Below are positions 16,945-26,204 of a stretch of 64,000 bases of DNA, in pieces. Each line of letters begins with the position of its first letter. The first letter of the stretch is position 1. The DNA is taken from positions 62,001 through 126,000 of the forward strand of contig NZ_MQVS01000006.1 of the NCBI RefSeq assembly GCF_001907235.1, written 5' to 3'. Made by a program: the position numbers and the translations under genes. Origin of the DNA: Buchananella hordeovulneris. GTDB lineage: Bacteria; Actinomycetota; Actinomycetes; Actinomycetales; Actinomycetaceae. The notes below the pieces were generated by a model. That model made no database searches, was not told where the DNA came from, and saw only the letters and a program-made list of their open reading frames with translations.

Positions 16945-18410
16945 GGCTGTGCGGCGCGCGCCAGCTCCTGTGCCAAGCCCGGCCGGACTCGTGCCACCAA
17001 GCGGGTGCCTGCCTCCAGGTGTTCCTCCACTTCTATCTCCCCTTCTGCGTGCACGCGCCCCACCAGATCCCCTCGGCTGTAGGGCACCACCAAGTCAATT
17101 TGGGTGCCGGGATGGGGAAGCTCAGCGGCCAGTCGCCGCTGCAGCTCGTCGATGCCCTGCCCGGTGTAGGCCGAGACTGCCACCGCCTGCGGGAAGCGCG
17201 TGCGGAGGGCCAACAGGTCCACCGGATCGGCGAGGTCCACTTTGTTGAACACGATCAGCTCGGGCACCTCGCTGCCTCCAGGAATCGTGCTAATTACCTC
17301 GTGGACCGCCTCGATCTGTCCCCCTGGATCGGGGTGCGCGGCGTCGACCACGTGCAGTAGCAGATCCGCTACCGCCACCTCCTCCAAGGTGGAGCGAAAA
17401 GCCTCCACCAATTCGTGGGGCAAATTGCGGACGAAGCCAACCGTGTCGGTCAGGGTGTAGGCGCGTCCCTCGGCTGTCTCCGCCTTGCGCACTGTTGGGT
17501 CCAGGGTGGCGAACAACGCGTCGTGCACCATCACGTCGGCGTCGGTGAGTCGGTTCAGCAGGGAGGACTTGCCGGCATTGGTGTAGCCGACGATCGCCAC
17601 CGCCGGTACCCGGTGGCGTTTCCGGTTCAACCGGCGAGTCTCCCGGGCCGGGGCCATGGCGGCTATCTCCCGCCGCAGCTTCGCCATCCGTTGCCGGATG
17701 CGCCGCCGATCCAGCTCAATCTTGGTCTCCCCGGGGCCGCGCGACCCAATACCGGCACCGGCCGCTACCCGCCCACCGGCTTGCCGAGACATGGACTCCC
17801 CCCAGCCCCGGAGGCGCGGCAGGAGGTATTCCAGCTGTGCCAACTCGACCTGCGCCTTGCCCTCCCGTGACTTGGCGTGCTGGGCAAAGATATCCAGGAT
17901 CAGGGCTGTGCGGTCTACCACCTTGACCTTCACAACGTCCTCCAGACCGCGTCGCTGCGAGGGGGCGAGTTCGGAGTCGACAATGACGGTATCGGCCCCG
18001 GTCTCCGCCACGATCTCGGCCAGCTCCGCGGCCTTGCCTTTCCCGAGGTAGGTGCCGGGGTCGGGGGTAGCGCGCCGCTGCAGCACCCCGTCAAGCACCT
18101 GGGAGCCTGCTGTCTCTGCCAGCGCGGCCAGCTCCCGCAGGGACACCTCGGCCGCCTCGACGCCGCCAGTGGACCACAGGCCCACCAGCACCACCTTCTC
18201 CAGCCGTACCTGCCGGTACTCCACCTCGGAGACATCTTCCAGTTCGGTGGATAGCGAAGGCACACGCTTTAGGGCCAGTCGCTCCTCACGTTCCAGCTCA
18301 CCGGCCGAGGACTCAACATGGCCCTCGGTCGAGGCGAGGGCCGTGCCCGCCCTGGCCAGGATGCGGGCCACGATGTCATCTTCGCGAATGGGGGGCTGTG
18401 CGTCAGTCAT
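16941..18410 (-). CDS. hflX: GTPase HflX
   Basis: A 489-residue ribosome-associated GTPase that splits stalled 70S ribosomes. The glycine-rich HflX domain and a coiled coil carrying QLEYLLPRLRGW precede the G domain, with G1 GYTNAGKSS, G3 DTVGF and G4 NKVD. The C-terminal part follows the usual HflX layout. An N-terminal extension of about 60 residues is typical of actinobacterial forms. It is the first gene of a two-gene unit with the DinG-like helicase and is divergent from the methyltransferase gene across a 97-bp promoter gap. Confidence 0.93.
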   Translation of the reverse strand: MTDAQPPIREDDIVARILARAGTALASTEGHVESSAGELEREERLALKRVPSLSTELEDVSEVEYRQVRLEKVVLVGLWSTGGVEAAEVSLRELAALAETAGSQVLDGVLQRRATPDPGTYLGKGKAAELAEIVAETGADTVIVDSELAPSQRRGLEDVVKVKVVDRTALILDIFAQHAKSREGKAQVELAQLEYLLPRLRGWGESMSRQAGGRVAAGAGIGSRGPGETKIELDRRRIRQRMAKLRREIAAMAPARETRRLNRKRHRVPAVAIVGYTNAGKSSLLNRLTDADVMVHDALFATLDPTVRKAETAEGRAYTLTDTVGFVRNLPHELVEAFRSTLEEVAVADLLLHVVDAAHPDPGGQIEAVHEVISTIPGGSEVPELIVFNKVDLADPVDLLALRTRFPQAVAVSAYTGQGIDELQRRLAAELPHPGTQIDLVVPYSRGDLVGRVHAEGEIEVEEHLEAGTRLVARVRPGLAQELARAAQP

Positions 18411-18507
18411 TGGATCCTTGCAGTTGGGGTGGGCAGTTGCCTGATTGTCCCATCTTTTGCGCGTGAGCGCGTCGCACAGGCGCGCGTGCTGGGGATACCG
18501 TTGCCCT

Positions 18508-19119
18508 GTGGATCACTACTTTTCTGACTCGGCCGCGGTTGACGCCGCCCGCACGCAGCACGAGGTGACGGTGGCGGGGCGGACCTGGCAGGTGGTGGGG
18601 GCCGCCGGGGTCTTCTCCACCGGTCGGCTTGACCCGGGGACCGCGGTGCTGCTGGCCCATGTCCCTCCCCCGCCCGCCACCGGCTATTTGGCCGATCTGG
18701 GCTGTGGCTGGGGCCCGCTGACCTTGACATTGGCGGCCGCCAGCCCGGCCGCCCAGGTGGTGGCGGCCGACATCAACCCGCTCGCCCAAGCACTGACGCG
18801 GGAAAACGCTGCCCGCGCCGGCTTGCCAAACGTGGAGGTGCTAGGCGCCGATGCTCCCGCCCGCCTCAGGCAACGCGGCATTGAGCTGGCGGGATTATGG
18901 TCCAACCCCCCGATTCGCATCGGCAAACAGGCCCTGCATCAGCTATTGCAGTCCTGGCTACCGCTCCTCGCCCCGCATGCGCCCGCCCACCTGGTCGTCT
19001 CCAAGAACCTGGGTGCCGATTCCTTAGCACGTTGGCTGACGGACAACGGCTTCCCGACCATCCGCCTCGCCTCGGCCAAAGGCTTCCGCGTGCTGGAAAC
19101 CAGACGATCCGCGGACTAA
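18508..19119 (+). CDS. RsmC/MTS-family SAM-dependent methyltransferase
   Basis: A 203-residue class I methyltransferase with the small-domain (MTS) fold of RsmC/RlmG enzymes. The SAM-binding motif DLGCGWGPLT is near residue 65. The NPP motif in LWSNPPIR is the catalytic signature of guanine-N2 or N6-adenine methyltransferases acting on RNA. The GTG at 18508 was preferred over an upstream extension because family homology starts with DHYFSDS. GATACC about 10 bases upstream hints at a leaderless message. The rRNA target cannot be told from the sequence. Confidence 0.8.
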   Translation: MDHYFSDSAAVDAARTQHEVTVAGRTWQVVGAAGVFSTGRLDPGTAVLLAHVPPPPATGYLADLGCGWGPLTLTLAAASPAAQVVAADINPLAQALTRENAARAGLPNVEVLGADAPARLRQRGIELAGLWSNPPIRIGKQALHQLLQSWLPLLAPHAPAHLVVSKNLGADSLARWLTDNGFPTIRLASAKGFRVLETRRSAD

Positions 19120-19142
19120 GACTAGAAAATTTCCTTTCCTAC

Positions 19143-20600
19143 TCAGTCAGTGGCCACGTCAGTCAATCGCCAGCCCTCACTGCCCTCCTCCGTGGCTGCC
19201 ACATCGAGGGTGACGGTTTCTGCGTCGACCGCGGGCCAGACCACGGTCACCGCCACGGTCTCGTCTTCCGGCAGCGGCTCAGTGGAACCTAGGTCGGCTA
19301 GTGGCACCTGGGCGCCGTCCTCCGTGAAAGTGACCGGCGCCAACCGCAATTGCCCGTCCAACACCGCTACCGTCTCCCGGTTGTCGTTCGAAAGCCCCAG
19401 CCAGTCTGCGGCGGAGCGTGTATGACTCTCCCCGGTGGCGGTGACCAGAAACTCGCCGACGAGGAAGTCGCCGTGGCGCTGCAAACTGTTGACGGCGATG
19501 CGCACCGCCTCCTGGTTCTCACTATCGACCACTTCGATGGGCCCCTGCCCGACCAGCTCGTTGCGGGCGGGCACGGGCACCTCTTCTCCGGCGCTCGGCG
19601 GCACCAGCGCTCCCTCAACGTCCGCGGTGATGGTCACCTCGACCCGCCGATTTGCTGCGGCGTCAACTTCCGGGACCAGCGGCTGATTTGCCCCCTGCCC
19701 GCTGGCGGAAAACTCAAATCCTGCTCCCGCCAGTTGTTCTTGCAACGCCCCGGCTACCGCCTCGGCGCGGGCCTGCGACAAGGCCAGATTATCGGCGGCC
19801 TCACCAACGCCATCGCTGTGCCCCGTCACTTGGATGGTGCCCCCACTCAGCGGCGCGACGTACGTTGCGAGGTCCGCGAGTGCGTCGTGGGCCGTGTAAG
19901 TCAGGTCAGGCGAATCCGGCACGAAGAGGTCGTCAGTGGGCAGGACAGCGGTGACACCTGCGTCGGTCTGACTGATACGCAGGCCAGAGGACGTCTCGGT
20001 GAGCGAGACATTCAGAGCGTGGGGGGTCGCCGGGAAGCGGGCACCGAGCTTGTCCAGCTCTGCGGCCAACGCCGACGGGATCTCCGTGTCGAGCACCGGC
20101 ACGTTGTGCACCATGCCAATACCGGGCAGGAGCACCGAGAGCTGCGGGCCCGCGACGGCAGCGGTCGCCAGGTGAGCCACCGCGGGCTCGGAACTTTCCC
20201 CTCCTACCGGCAGTTTCTCGGTGGCGAGCGCGGTGGCGGGGTAAAGCTGTCCGGTGGTGAAGTCGACGACGGCGGCCCCGGTCACGCCCTGGGAGTTCGG
20301 GGCAGTCCAGTGGGGCGCCAAGTCCACCGTCTTGTCGCCGCGTCCTACCACATTTACCGGCACCACCAGTCGCTCTGCCTGGCGCAAGGCAGGTCCGACG
20401 GTGACGGTGAGGTCCACGCCCTGGAGGGAAGTGTGCCGGGTGACTGCACTGCCCTGGGTGGGGCTGGCGGCGTCGAAAGGCACCGCTGAGGCGGAGGAAG
20501 ACGTCGCTCCTCCGGCCTGCACCGGCCCAAACATGCCACAACCGCTCACTGCTAGGGCGGTGCCTGCCAGCAGCCCCACTGAACGCCCGAACCGCAACAT
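19143..20600 (-). CDS. OmpA-family peptidoglycan-binding lipoprotein
   Basis: A 485-residue lipoprotein with lipobox AVSGC (Cys21). The first 220 residues have no clear family. An OmpA-like domain (about residues 225-330) contains TGHSDGVGEAADN and ANRRVEVTI, the contacts that hold diaminopimelate-containing peptidoglycan in OmpA/MotB proteins. A further beta-rich domain of about 150 residues ends the protein. In a Gram-positive cell it would tie the membrane to the wall. CAGGAGG lies seven bases before the ATG. It follows dapF on the same strand, separated by a hairpin, and converges with the methyltransferase gene. Confidence 0.78.
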   Translation of the reverse strand: MLRFGRSVGLLAGTALAVSGCGMFGPVQAGGATSSSASAVPFDAASPTQGSAVTRHTSLQGVDLTVTVGPALRQAERLVVPVNVVGRGDKTVDLAPHWTAPNSQGVTGAAVVDFTTGQLYPATALATEKLPVGGESSEPAVAHLATAAVAGPQLSVLLPGIGMVHNVPVLDTEIPSALAAELDKLGARFPATPHALNVSLTETSSGLRISQTDAGVTAVLPTDDLFVPDSPDLTYTAHDALADLATYVAPLSGGTIQVTGHSDGVGEAADNLALSQARAEAVAGALQEQLAGAGFEFSASGQGANQPLVPEVDAAANRRVEVTITADVEGALVPPSAGEEVPVPARNELVGQGPIEVVDSENQEAVRIAVNSLQRHGDFLVGEFLVTATGESHTRSAADWLGLSNDNRETVAVLDGQLRLAPVTFTEDGAQVPLADLGSTEPLPEDETVAVTVVWPAVDAETVTLDVAATEEGSEGWRLTDVATD

Positions 20601-20620
20601 TTGCCTCCTGCGTCAATAAC

Positions 20621-20652
20621 TCACCCGTCCTCGCAGGGACGGGTGACTTTTT
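20621..20652. terminator. Hairpin between dapF and the OmpA-like gene
   Basis: TCACCCGTCC (20621-20630) pairs with GGACGGGTGA (20637-20646), 6-nt loop, followed on the plus strand by CTTTTT. The T-run faces the plus strand although both flanking genes run on the minus strand. It may block antisense transcription and act as a weaker terminator for dapF. Confidence 0.6.
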
Positions 20653-20726
20653 CGCGTTCCAGCTAAACAGGTGCGGAGAGGCAAGACCTAGGGGCAAGCG
20701 CCCCAAATCCGCCCCCGACCAATAGA

Positions 20727-21665
20727 CTAAACCACCCCTAACGTGATATGAGCCACCTCCACGGCGTCGCCGGTTAGTTCAATGGTGGTTTCCCGCAGGT
20801 GGACCTCAACTTGCCCACCCGGGACGGTGACTTGATAACGGTCCGGGCTCTCGGGCCCGTCCCAGAGCCGCACCGCGGCGGCGGCTGCGCAACAGCCGGT
20901 ACCGCAAGAGGCCGTCTCCCCGACGCCACGCTCCAGCACCCGCATCCGGAACGCGCCTAGCTCCGGGCTAATGTCTTCCTGCCGTACCACCAGCTCCAAG
21001 TTCGTGCCCTCGGGCAGCACCGGAGTGACGTTGGCGTCGCCCACCAGCTGTGCCTGATTCAACTCGTCGACGGAATCGAGGGCCACCACCACATGCGGAT
21101 TGGGCATCGCCACCCGCAACCCGGGCCGTTGCCCGGCCAAGGCCGCAATCTGGACCGACACGTCGTGCCCATCTGCCACCGCCGAGTCACCGCCCGGATA
21201 CTGGGCCGGCCCCATATCAATCGTGTAGAGGTCTCCCCCGGCGGTGGCCTGGCGCCAGCCGCGCCGCAGCCCACCGCGGGTCCCGAACTGCAGCGGCTCC
21301 CAGGGGGTAAGTTCTGCCAAACCAGACGCGTGTAACCGGTGCAGGAACGAGCGAGCACCGTTACCGCACATTTCTGCGTGGGTGCCGTCTGCGTTGTAGT
21401 AGTCCATGAACCACTCGGCGCCCGCGGTTTCCGCCGGGGCCGCAGCCACGAACTCCGGACGCGTAACCCGGATCAAGCCATCCGCGCCGATTCCGGCCCG
21501 TCGGTCGCAGAGCCAGGCCACCACATCGGAGGTGAGCACCACCTTGCCGGTGGGGTCGGTCAGCACCAGAAAGTCGTTGTGGGTGGCGTGCCCCTTGACT
21601 AGGGTGACATCGGCCAGGCTCAGGAGGGCGCCCGCAGGCGGGGGCGGGGTCGGGTTGGTGAACAT
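20727..21665 (-). CDS. dapF: Diaminopimelate epimerase
   Basis: A 312-residue PLP-independent epimerase converting LL- to meso-diaminopimelate for peptidoglycan and lysine. The two catalytic Cys are in MCGNGARS and SCGTGCC. The ATG at 21665 overlaps the miaA stop as TGATG, with AGAAGGA upstream, so I chose it over an earlier in-frame start inside miaA. With dapA and dapB elsewhere in the window, three steps of the pathway are encoded here. Confidence 0.95.
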   Translation of the reverse strand: MFTNPTPPPPAGALLSLADVTLVKGHATHNDFLVLTDPTGKVVLTSDVVAWLCDRRAGIGADGLIRVTRPEFVAAAPAETAGAEWFMDYYNADGTHAEMCGNGARSFLHRLHASGLAELTPWEPLQFGTRGGLRRGWRQATAGGDLYTIDMGPAQYPGGDSAVADGHDVSVQIAALAGQRPGLRVAMPNPHVVVALDSVDELNQAQLVGDANVTPVLPEGTNLELVVRQEDISPELGAFRMRVLERGVGETASCGTGCCAAAAAVRLWDGPESPDRYQVTVPGGQVEVHLRETTIELTGDAVEVAHITLGVV

Positions 21666-22570
21666 CACAGTCCTTCTTGGTTCAGCATTTGCACGCAGGT
21701 TTTGACCATATCCTCCGCCGGATCCAAATGGTGGATACGGGAGTCCCGGGCGAACCACTTGCGCTGTCGGCGAGCAAGTTGGGTGGTAGCCAGGGTGATG
21801 GCGGCAGCCGCCTCGGCCTGCGTCAGCTGCCCGTCGAGCACCGCCAATGCCTGGGCGTAACCGGTGGCGCGGGCGGCGGTCTTGCTCTCCCGCAACCCCT
21901 GCGCTGCCAGTAAGCGGGTTTCTTCCAGCAGCCCGGCAGCGAGCATGGCATCGGTGCGCGCCGCGATTCGCTGCCGCAAAGTGGTTTGGTCGACGGTGAT
22001 CTGAAACTGCATGGTGGGGGCGTGGTATCGCTGGGCGGGCAATTGGGCCGAAAACGGTCTGCCCGTCAGTTCGATGACTTCCAGGGCCCGCACCACCCGT
22101 CGCACGTTTGCCGCCGCAATCTGCGCCGCGGCCGGCGGGTCGAGGGCCGCTAGGCGGGCGTGGGCGGCCGCCGGGCCGCTGGCTGCCGCCTCCTGCTCCA
22201 GGCGGGCCCGCACCGCGGGATCAGTGCCGGGGAAGTCGATCTCGTCCAGCAGGGCCCGGACGTAGAGCCCCGATCCCCCCACGACTAGGGGCACCGCCCC
22301 CCGCGCGCGAATCGCGGCGATGTCGGCCCGGGCGTGCCGCTGGTAGGCGGCCACCGAGGCCTCCTGCCACACCTCTAGGACGTCAAGCTGATGGTGCGGG
22401 ATTCCCCGCCGCTCGGCTACCGGCAGCTTGGCGGTACCGATATCCATGCCGCGATAGAGCTGCATGGCGTCAGCCGAGACGATCTCGACGTCACGCTGCA
22501 AAGCCTCGGCCACGTCCAGGGCCAATTCACTCTTGCCCGTTGCGGTGGGGCCCACCAAAGCAATGATCAC
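21665..22570 (-). CDS. miaA: tRNA dimethylallyltransferase
   Basis: A 301-residue enzyme that adds an isopentenyl group to A37 of tRNAs reading UNN codons, the substrate of MiaB. The P-loop GPTATGKSE is at residues 7-15, followed by SADAMQLYRGMDIGTAK, the tRNA and prenyl-donor contact region. It starts with GTG, is divergent from the YbjN-like gene across 34 bases, and is coupled to dapF by a TGATG overlap. Confidence 0.95.
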   Translation of the reverse strand: MIIALVGPTATGKSELALDVAEALQRDVEIVSADAMQLYRGMDIGTAKLPVAERRGIPHHQLDVLEVWQEASVAAYQRHARADIAAIRARGAVPLVVGGSGLYVRALLDEIDFPGTDPAVRARLEQEAAASGPAAAHARLAALDPPAAAQIAAANVRRVVRALEVIELTGRPFSAQLPAQRYHAPTMQFQITVDQTTLRQRIAARTDAMLAAGLLEETRLLAAQGLRESKTAARATGYAQALAVLDGQLTQAEAAAAITLATTQLARRQRKWFARDSRIHHLDPAEDMVKTCVQMLNQEGL

Positions 22571-22604
22571 GCCCCCAGCCTACGGGGCCGCCTAGGCTGG
22601 ACCC

Positions 22605-23543
22605 ATGCACACGATCGCTCCTTATTCCACCGCCCGCCTGGCGCACGCCCTGCAGCGCGGAGGATATGACTGGTTTAGCGACGGCGTCGGTCACCTCGGG
22701 TTGATCCTCGGCGGCCTAGTGGTGCGGCTGCATCAAGTAGGTCCGGAAGACCAAATCCTGCAGGCACGGGTGGCCTGGCCACGCCGCGCCGACATCGAGC
22801 AGCAAACAGAGTTGCTGAGCCTGCTGCGCGACTTGAACTTCGAGCGCCCCGATCCAAAGTGCTACACCCGGGTGTTGGACGACGGCACCGTGGTGGTGGT
22901 GTGGGAGACGGCCCTGCCGGTGCAGGCGGGGGTGAGCGACAGCCAACTTGATGCCTTCCTCCACAACTTTGCCTCTCGGTCTCTGTCGCAAAGCCAAAAG
23001 CTGGCCGCTGCCTGGCCCGACCCCTTACGCCCTAATCAGCGAGCCGCCGTAGCGGTAGTCACCGATCCGGCGGCACTGCCGGGCCCGGCTGTGGAACTGC
23101 CCGCACTGCCAACCGCACCGGAGGATGTCACCGAGGTGACCACGGACGTCGACCTGGCCCACCTGCAACGGGCCTTGCGGGAACTAGACCTCCATTTCGG
23201 CATCAACGACACCGGCGGGCTCCACGGGGTGGTCAACAACTTTCCGCTGGAGATCACCCACCTGCCTGACGCGGGCCTCGTGCGGGTCGCTGGCCAGTGG
23301 CCCGGCGAACTCTCCGACCTGGTGGTCTCCCAACTGGGGCTAATCACCAACGATTGGAATCGGGCCACTGTCGCCCCGACGTTGTGCTACCAGACGAACG
23401 AGCAGAGGGTGTTGCGGGCCGAGTTCATCATCGATGTCTCGGCGGGCGCAGGCGCGGAACAGCTGCGCACGTGGCTCACCGAGGCTCTGGTCGCGGTGAT
23501 TTCCGCCCTGGAAAGCTTCGGAGCGGTGGCCATCTCGCATTAG
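22605..23543 (+). CDS. YbjN-domain protein (two YbjN-like halves)
   Basis: A 312-residue protein whose halves (about residues 1-140 and 175-310) each look like a YbjN sensory-transduction-type domain, a fold related to type III secretion chaperones. The second half carries FGINDTGGLHG. Proteins of this kind are found between miaA and miaB in many actinobacteria, but their job is not established. It lies on the opposite strand to the surrounding tRNA-modification genes and converges with miaB. Confidence 0.65.
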   Translation: MHTIAPYSTARLAHALQRGGYDWFSDGVGHLGLILGGLVVRLHQVGPEDQILQARVAWPRRADIEQQTELLSLLRDLNFERPDPKCYTRVLDDGTVVVVWETALPVQAGVSDSQLDAFLHNFASRSLSQSQKLAAAWPDPLRPNQRAAVAVVTDPAALPGPAVELPALPTAPEDVTEVTTDVDLAHLQRALRELDLHFGINDTGGLHGVVNNFPLEITHLPDAGLVRVAGQWPGELSDLVVSQLGLITNDWNRATVAPTLCYQTNEQRVLRAEFIIDVSAGAGAEQLRTWLTEALVAVISALESFGAVAISH

Positions 23544-23599
23544 CCATCCCATGTCGAGGGACGCCACCGCGGGCGCGCCGCTGCCAGCCGCAAACCTCC

Positions 23600-25129
23600 T
23601 TAGCGCGGCGGTCCCACCCGCAGGGTGGGCAAACCCAAGCTGACCGGCGCGGTGTCCTTCTCCAGCTGCGGGGCGGCCTGCAGCTGTTGCCAGGCGTCAC
23701 CCCCGCGGGTGCGCCGCACCGAAAAGGCCCCCTGCGCAGTGTTGGCGTCTACCAGCAGGTGGTGAGGAGCGGAGTGGGTGATCACGGTGGTGACCATGTC
23801 CCCCGGGCGGGGGTGCGCGTCAGTGGGCAGATCGCTGGGCAGCGTCAGGTGCACCAAGCGATTGTCGCGTGCCCGCCCAGTGATGCGAGCAGTGCGATCG
23901 TCCTTTCGCCCCTCGCCCTCGGCGATCATCACCTCGACGGTGCGCCCCACCTGCGCGGCGTTTTCTTCCTCGCTGATGCGTTCTTGCAGCTGCAGCAGTT
24001 GCGCATAGCGGGCCGCCACCACGTCGCTCGGCACCTGGTCCTGCCGATCGGCAGCCGGAGTGTTCGGCCGCGGGCTGTATTGGAAGGTGAAGGCGGAGCT
24101 GAAGCGCGCGGCCTGCACGACTTCGAGGGTGCGGGCGAAGTCTTCGTCACTCTCGCCGGGGAAGCCGACAATGATGTCGGTGGTGATGGCGGCGTCGGGA
24201 ATCGCGGCCCGCACATCCGCCAGGATACGCAGGAACTTCTCGCTGCGGTAGGACCGCCGCATGGCCCGCAGCACTTGATCCGAGCCGGACTGCAACGGCA
24301 TGTGCAGCGACGGCATGACGTTAGCGGTCTCCGCCATCGCGTCGATCACGTCGTGGGTGAAGGCCGCCGGGTGGGGCGAAGTGAAGCGCACGCGTTCCAG
24401 CCCCTCTATCTGTCCGCAGGCGCGCAGGAGCTTGGCGAACGCCCCCCGGTCTCCGAACGACACCCCGTAGGAGTTGACGTTTTGCCCCAGCAACGTCACC
24501 TCCACCACGCCTTCGGCGACCAGGGCCTCGATCTCGGCCAGCACGTCGCCGGGCCGCCGGTCGCGTTCCTTCCCGCGTAGCTGCGGCACTATGCAAAAAG
24601 TGCAGGTGTTGTTACACCCCACCGAGATGGACACCCAGCCAGCAAACGCCGAGTCGCGGCGGGCGGGCAGGGTGGAGGGGAAGACCTGCAGGGACTCTTC
24701 GATCTCAACGGCAGCCGCCGCGTTGTGCCGGGCCCGCTCCAGCAGCGTGGGCAACACGTCGATGTTGTGCGTGCCGAACACCACGTCCACCCAGGGGGCT
24801 TTATCAAGCAGGCTCCCCCGCAGTTGCTGCGCGAGGCAGCCGCCCACCGCGATCTGCATGCCCGGGCGGCTGCGTTTAACGGCAGCCAGTTGCCCGAGGT
24901 TGCCGTAGAGGCGCGTGGCAGCGTTCTCGCGCACCGAGCAGGTGTTGAGCACGACGACGTCTGCGCCCCCGTCCCCGGCCTGTGTGGCCCGGGCGGCAGC
25001 TTCCGGCACCGATTCCACCGGCACCAGGCCCGCGTCCAGTAGCAAGCCTGCCATGCGTTCGGAGTCGTGAACGTTCATTTGGCACCCGAGGGTGCGCACG
25101 TGGTACGTGCGGGGCATCATCGTAGTCAT
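23600..25129 (-). CDS. miaB: tRNA-2-methylthio-N6-dimethylallyladenosine synthase
   Basis: A 509-residue radical-SAM methylthiotransferase acting on the product of MiaA at A37. The N-terminal MTTase domain has Cys in [14 protein letters not shown] and VGGCLAQ for one iron-sulfur cluster. The radical-SAM cluster motif CNNTCTFC follows, and a TRAM domain (about residues 385-455) ends the core. It is the last gene of the recA-recX-cinA-miaB unit, 11 bases after cinA. No clear ribosome site precedes the ATG, and two further in-frame ATGs follow within four codons. Confidence 0.95.
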   Translation of the reverse strand: MTTMMPRTYHVRTLGCQMNVHDSERMAGLLLDAGLVPVESVPEAAARATQAGDGGADVVVLNTCSVRENAATRLYGNLGQLAAVKRSRPGMQIAVGGCLAQQLRGSLLDKAPWVDVVFGTHNIDVLPTLLERARHNAAAAVEIEESLQVFPSTLPARRDSAFAGWVSISVGCNNTCTFCIVPQLRGKERDRRPGDVLAEIEALVAEGVVEVTLLGQNVNSYGVSFGDRGAFAKLLRACGQIEGLERVRFTSPHPAAFTHDVIDAMAETANVMPSLHMPLQSGSDQVLRAMRRSYRSEKFLRILADVRAAIPDAAITTDIIVGFPGESDEDFARTLEVVQAARFSSAFTFQYSPRPNTPAADRQDQVPSDVVAARYAQLLQLQERISEEENAAQVGRTVEVMIAEGEGRKDDRTARITGRARDNRLVHLTLPSDLPTDAHPRPGDMVTTVITHSAPHHLLVDANTAQGAFSVRRTRGGDAWQQLQAAPQLEKDTAPVSLGLPTLRVGPPR

Positions 25130-25140
25130 CGGCGCAGATT

Positions 25141-25659
25141 TTAAAGGACCGAAACCTGCTCCTCCGCCCAGGCAAGTATTTCCGCGGTTACCTGTAGGCG
25201 CACCTGGTTGCGGTCACCCGCAAATGCGAAAGCGCGCGCTAGCGTTTGTCCCGTGGGCAGGGCCAGGGCGATGAATCCCGTGCCGGGCGGGTGCGCGCCC
25301 ACCCCGGTCGGGCCTGCCGCCCCCGTGGTGGCGAGCGCGAGGTCCGCTGCCAGGGTGCGGGCCGCCCCGTCGGCCAGCTGGCGCGCCACCTCGGCATCGA
25401 CCGTGCCTTTGTCGGCAAGCAGTTGGGCGTCGACCCCCAGCAGCCGCCGCTTGATCTGCTCCTGATAGGCCACGATGCCGCCCCGCAACACCAGGGAGGC
25501 CCCATTGACGGCGGCCAGGGAGGCGCACACGAGTCCGCCGGTCAGGCTTTCGGCGGTGGCCACGCAATAGTGCAGGCGCCGCAGCTGCCTCAGCAACCGT
25601 TCGGCCGCGGCGGCCACCTGCCGCCCCAGCTCCTCGTGGTCGGGTACCGCCTGCCTCAC
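25141..25659 (-). CDS. CinA-like nicotinamide-nucleotide amidohydrolase (C-terminal domain only)
   Basis: A 172-residue stand-alone CinA C-terminal domain (PncC type) that deamidates nicotinamide mononucleotide for NAD salvage. Family motifs are TAESLTGGL and [10 protein letters not shown]. The N-terminal COG1058 domain of full-length CinA is absent, as is usual in actinobacteria. The GTG start overlaps the recX stop by 4 bases. It usually sits upstream of recA, next to pgsA or clgR; here it lies between recX and miaB, an altered order. Confidence 0.88.
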   Translation of the reverse strand: MRQAVPDHEELGRQVAAAAERLLRQLRRLHYCVATAESLTGGLVCASLAAVNGASLVLRGGIVAYQEQIKRRLLGVDAQLLADKGTVDAEVARQLADGAARTLAADLALATTGAAGPTGVGAHPPGTGFIALALPTGQTLARAFAFAGDRNQVRLQVTAEILAWAEEQVSVL

Positions 25660-26204
25660 TGCTCCTCCTCCGGCTCGGCCCAGTCGGCCAATACCTGGGT
25701 CACGACCTCGCTGACCAGTTGGGCGGGGTAGCCCTTGCGGGCCAGCATACTGGTCAGCCTCCGCCAGGCCACTTGCCGGGTGCAGTTGGTGAGGCTGCGG
25801 GCTCGTTTAACCGCCAGCTGGCTCGCCATTTGGCGCTGCTGGTCGGCGTCGATCTGTGCCACCGCGGCCTGCACGATGCTGCTGGCCACCCCCTTGCGGG
25901 CCAGCTCGCTGGCGATGGCGGCAGGTGCCAGCCCCCGCTCGGCCACCCTGGTGCGCACCAGCAGCTCGGCGTAAGCCGCATCGTCAATTAGACCGACCTC
26001 CGTGAGCCGGTCCAACACCGCCGTCGCGGTTGCCTCGTCAAAGCCCTTGCGCGCCAGGGTGGCGGCCAGCTGCCCCCGGGTGCGCGCGCACGCGGTCAGG
26101 GACTTGAGCACCACCTCGCGGGCGGCCTCGTAGCGCGCGGCGGGCGGCAGGTCGGCGGGCGAGCGCCGCACGCGCCGTCCCTGCCGACCACTCCGCGCCT
26201 CCAC
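25656..26204 (-). CDS. recX: Recombination regulator RecX
   Basis: A 182-residue, helix-repeat protein that binds RecA filaments and limits their growth. It shows the tandem three-helix repeats of RecX, with motifs such as TRGQLAATLARKGFD and GLIDDAAYAE. The GTG start shares one base with the recA stop (TAGTG), so RecX is made by translational coupling with its partner. Confidence 0.92.
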   Translation of the reverse strand: MEARSGRQGRRVRRSPADLPPAARYEAAREVVLKSLTACARTRGQLAATLARKGFDEATATAVLDRLTEVGLIDDAAYAELLVRTRVAERGLAPAAIASELARKGVASSIVQAAVAQIDADQQRQMASQLAVKRARSLTNCTRQVAWRRLTSMLARKGYPAQLVSEVVTQVLADWAEPEEEQ

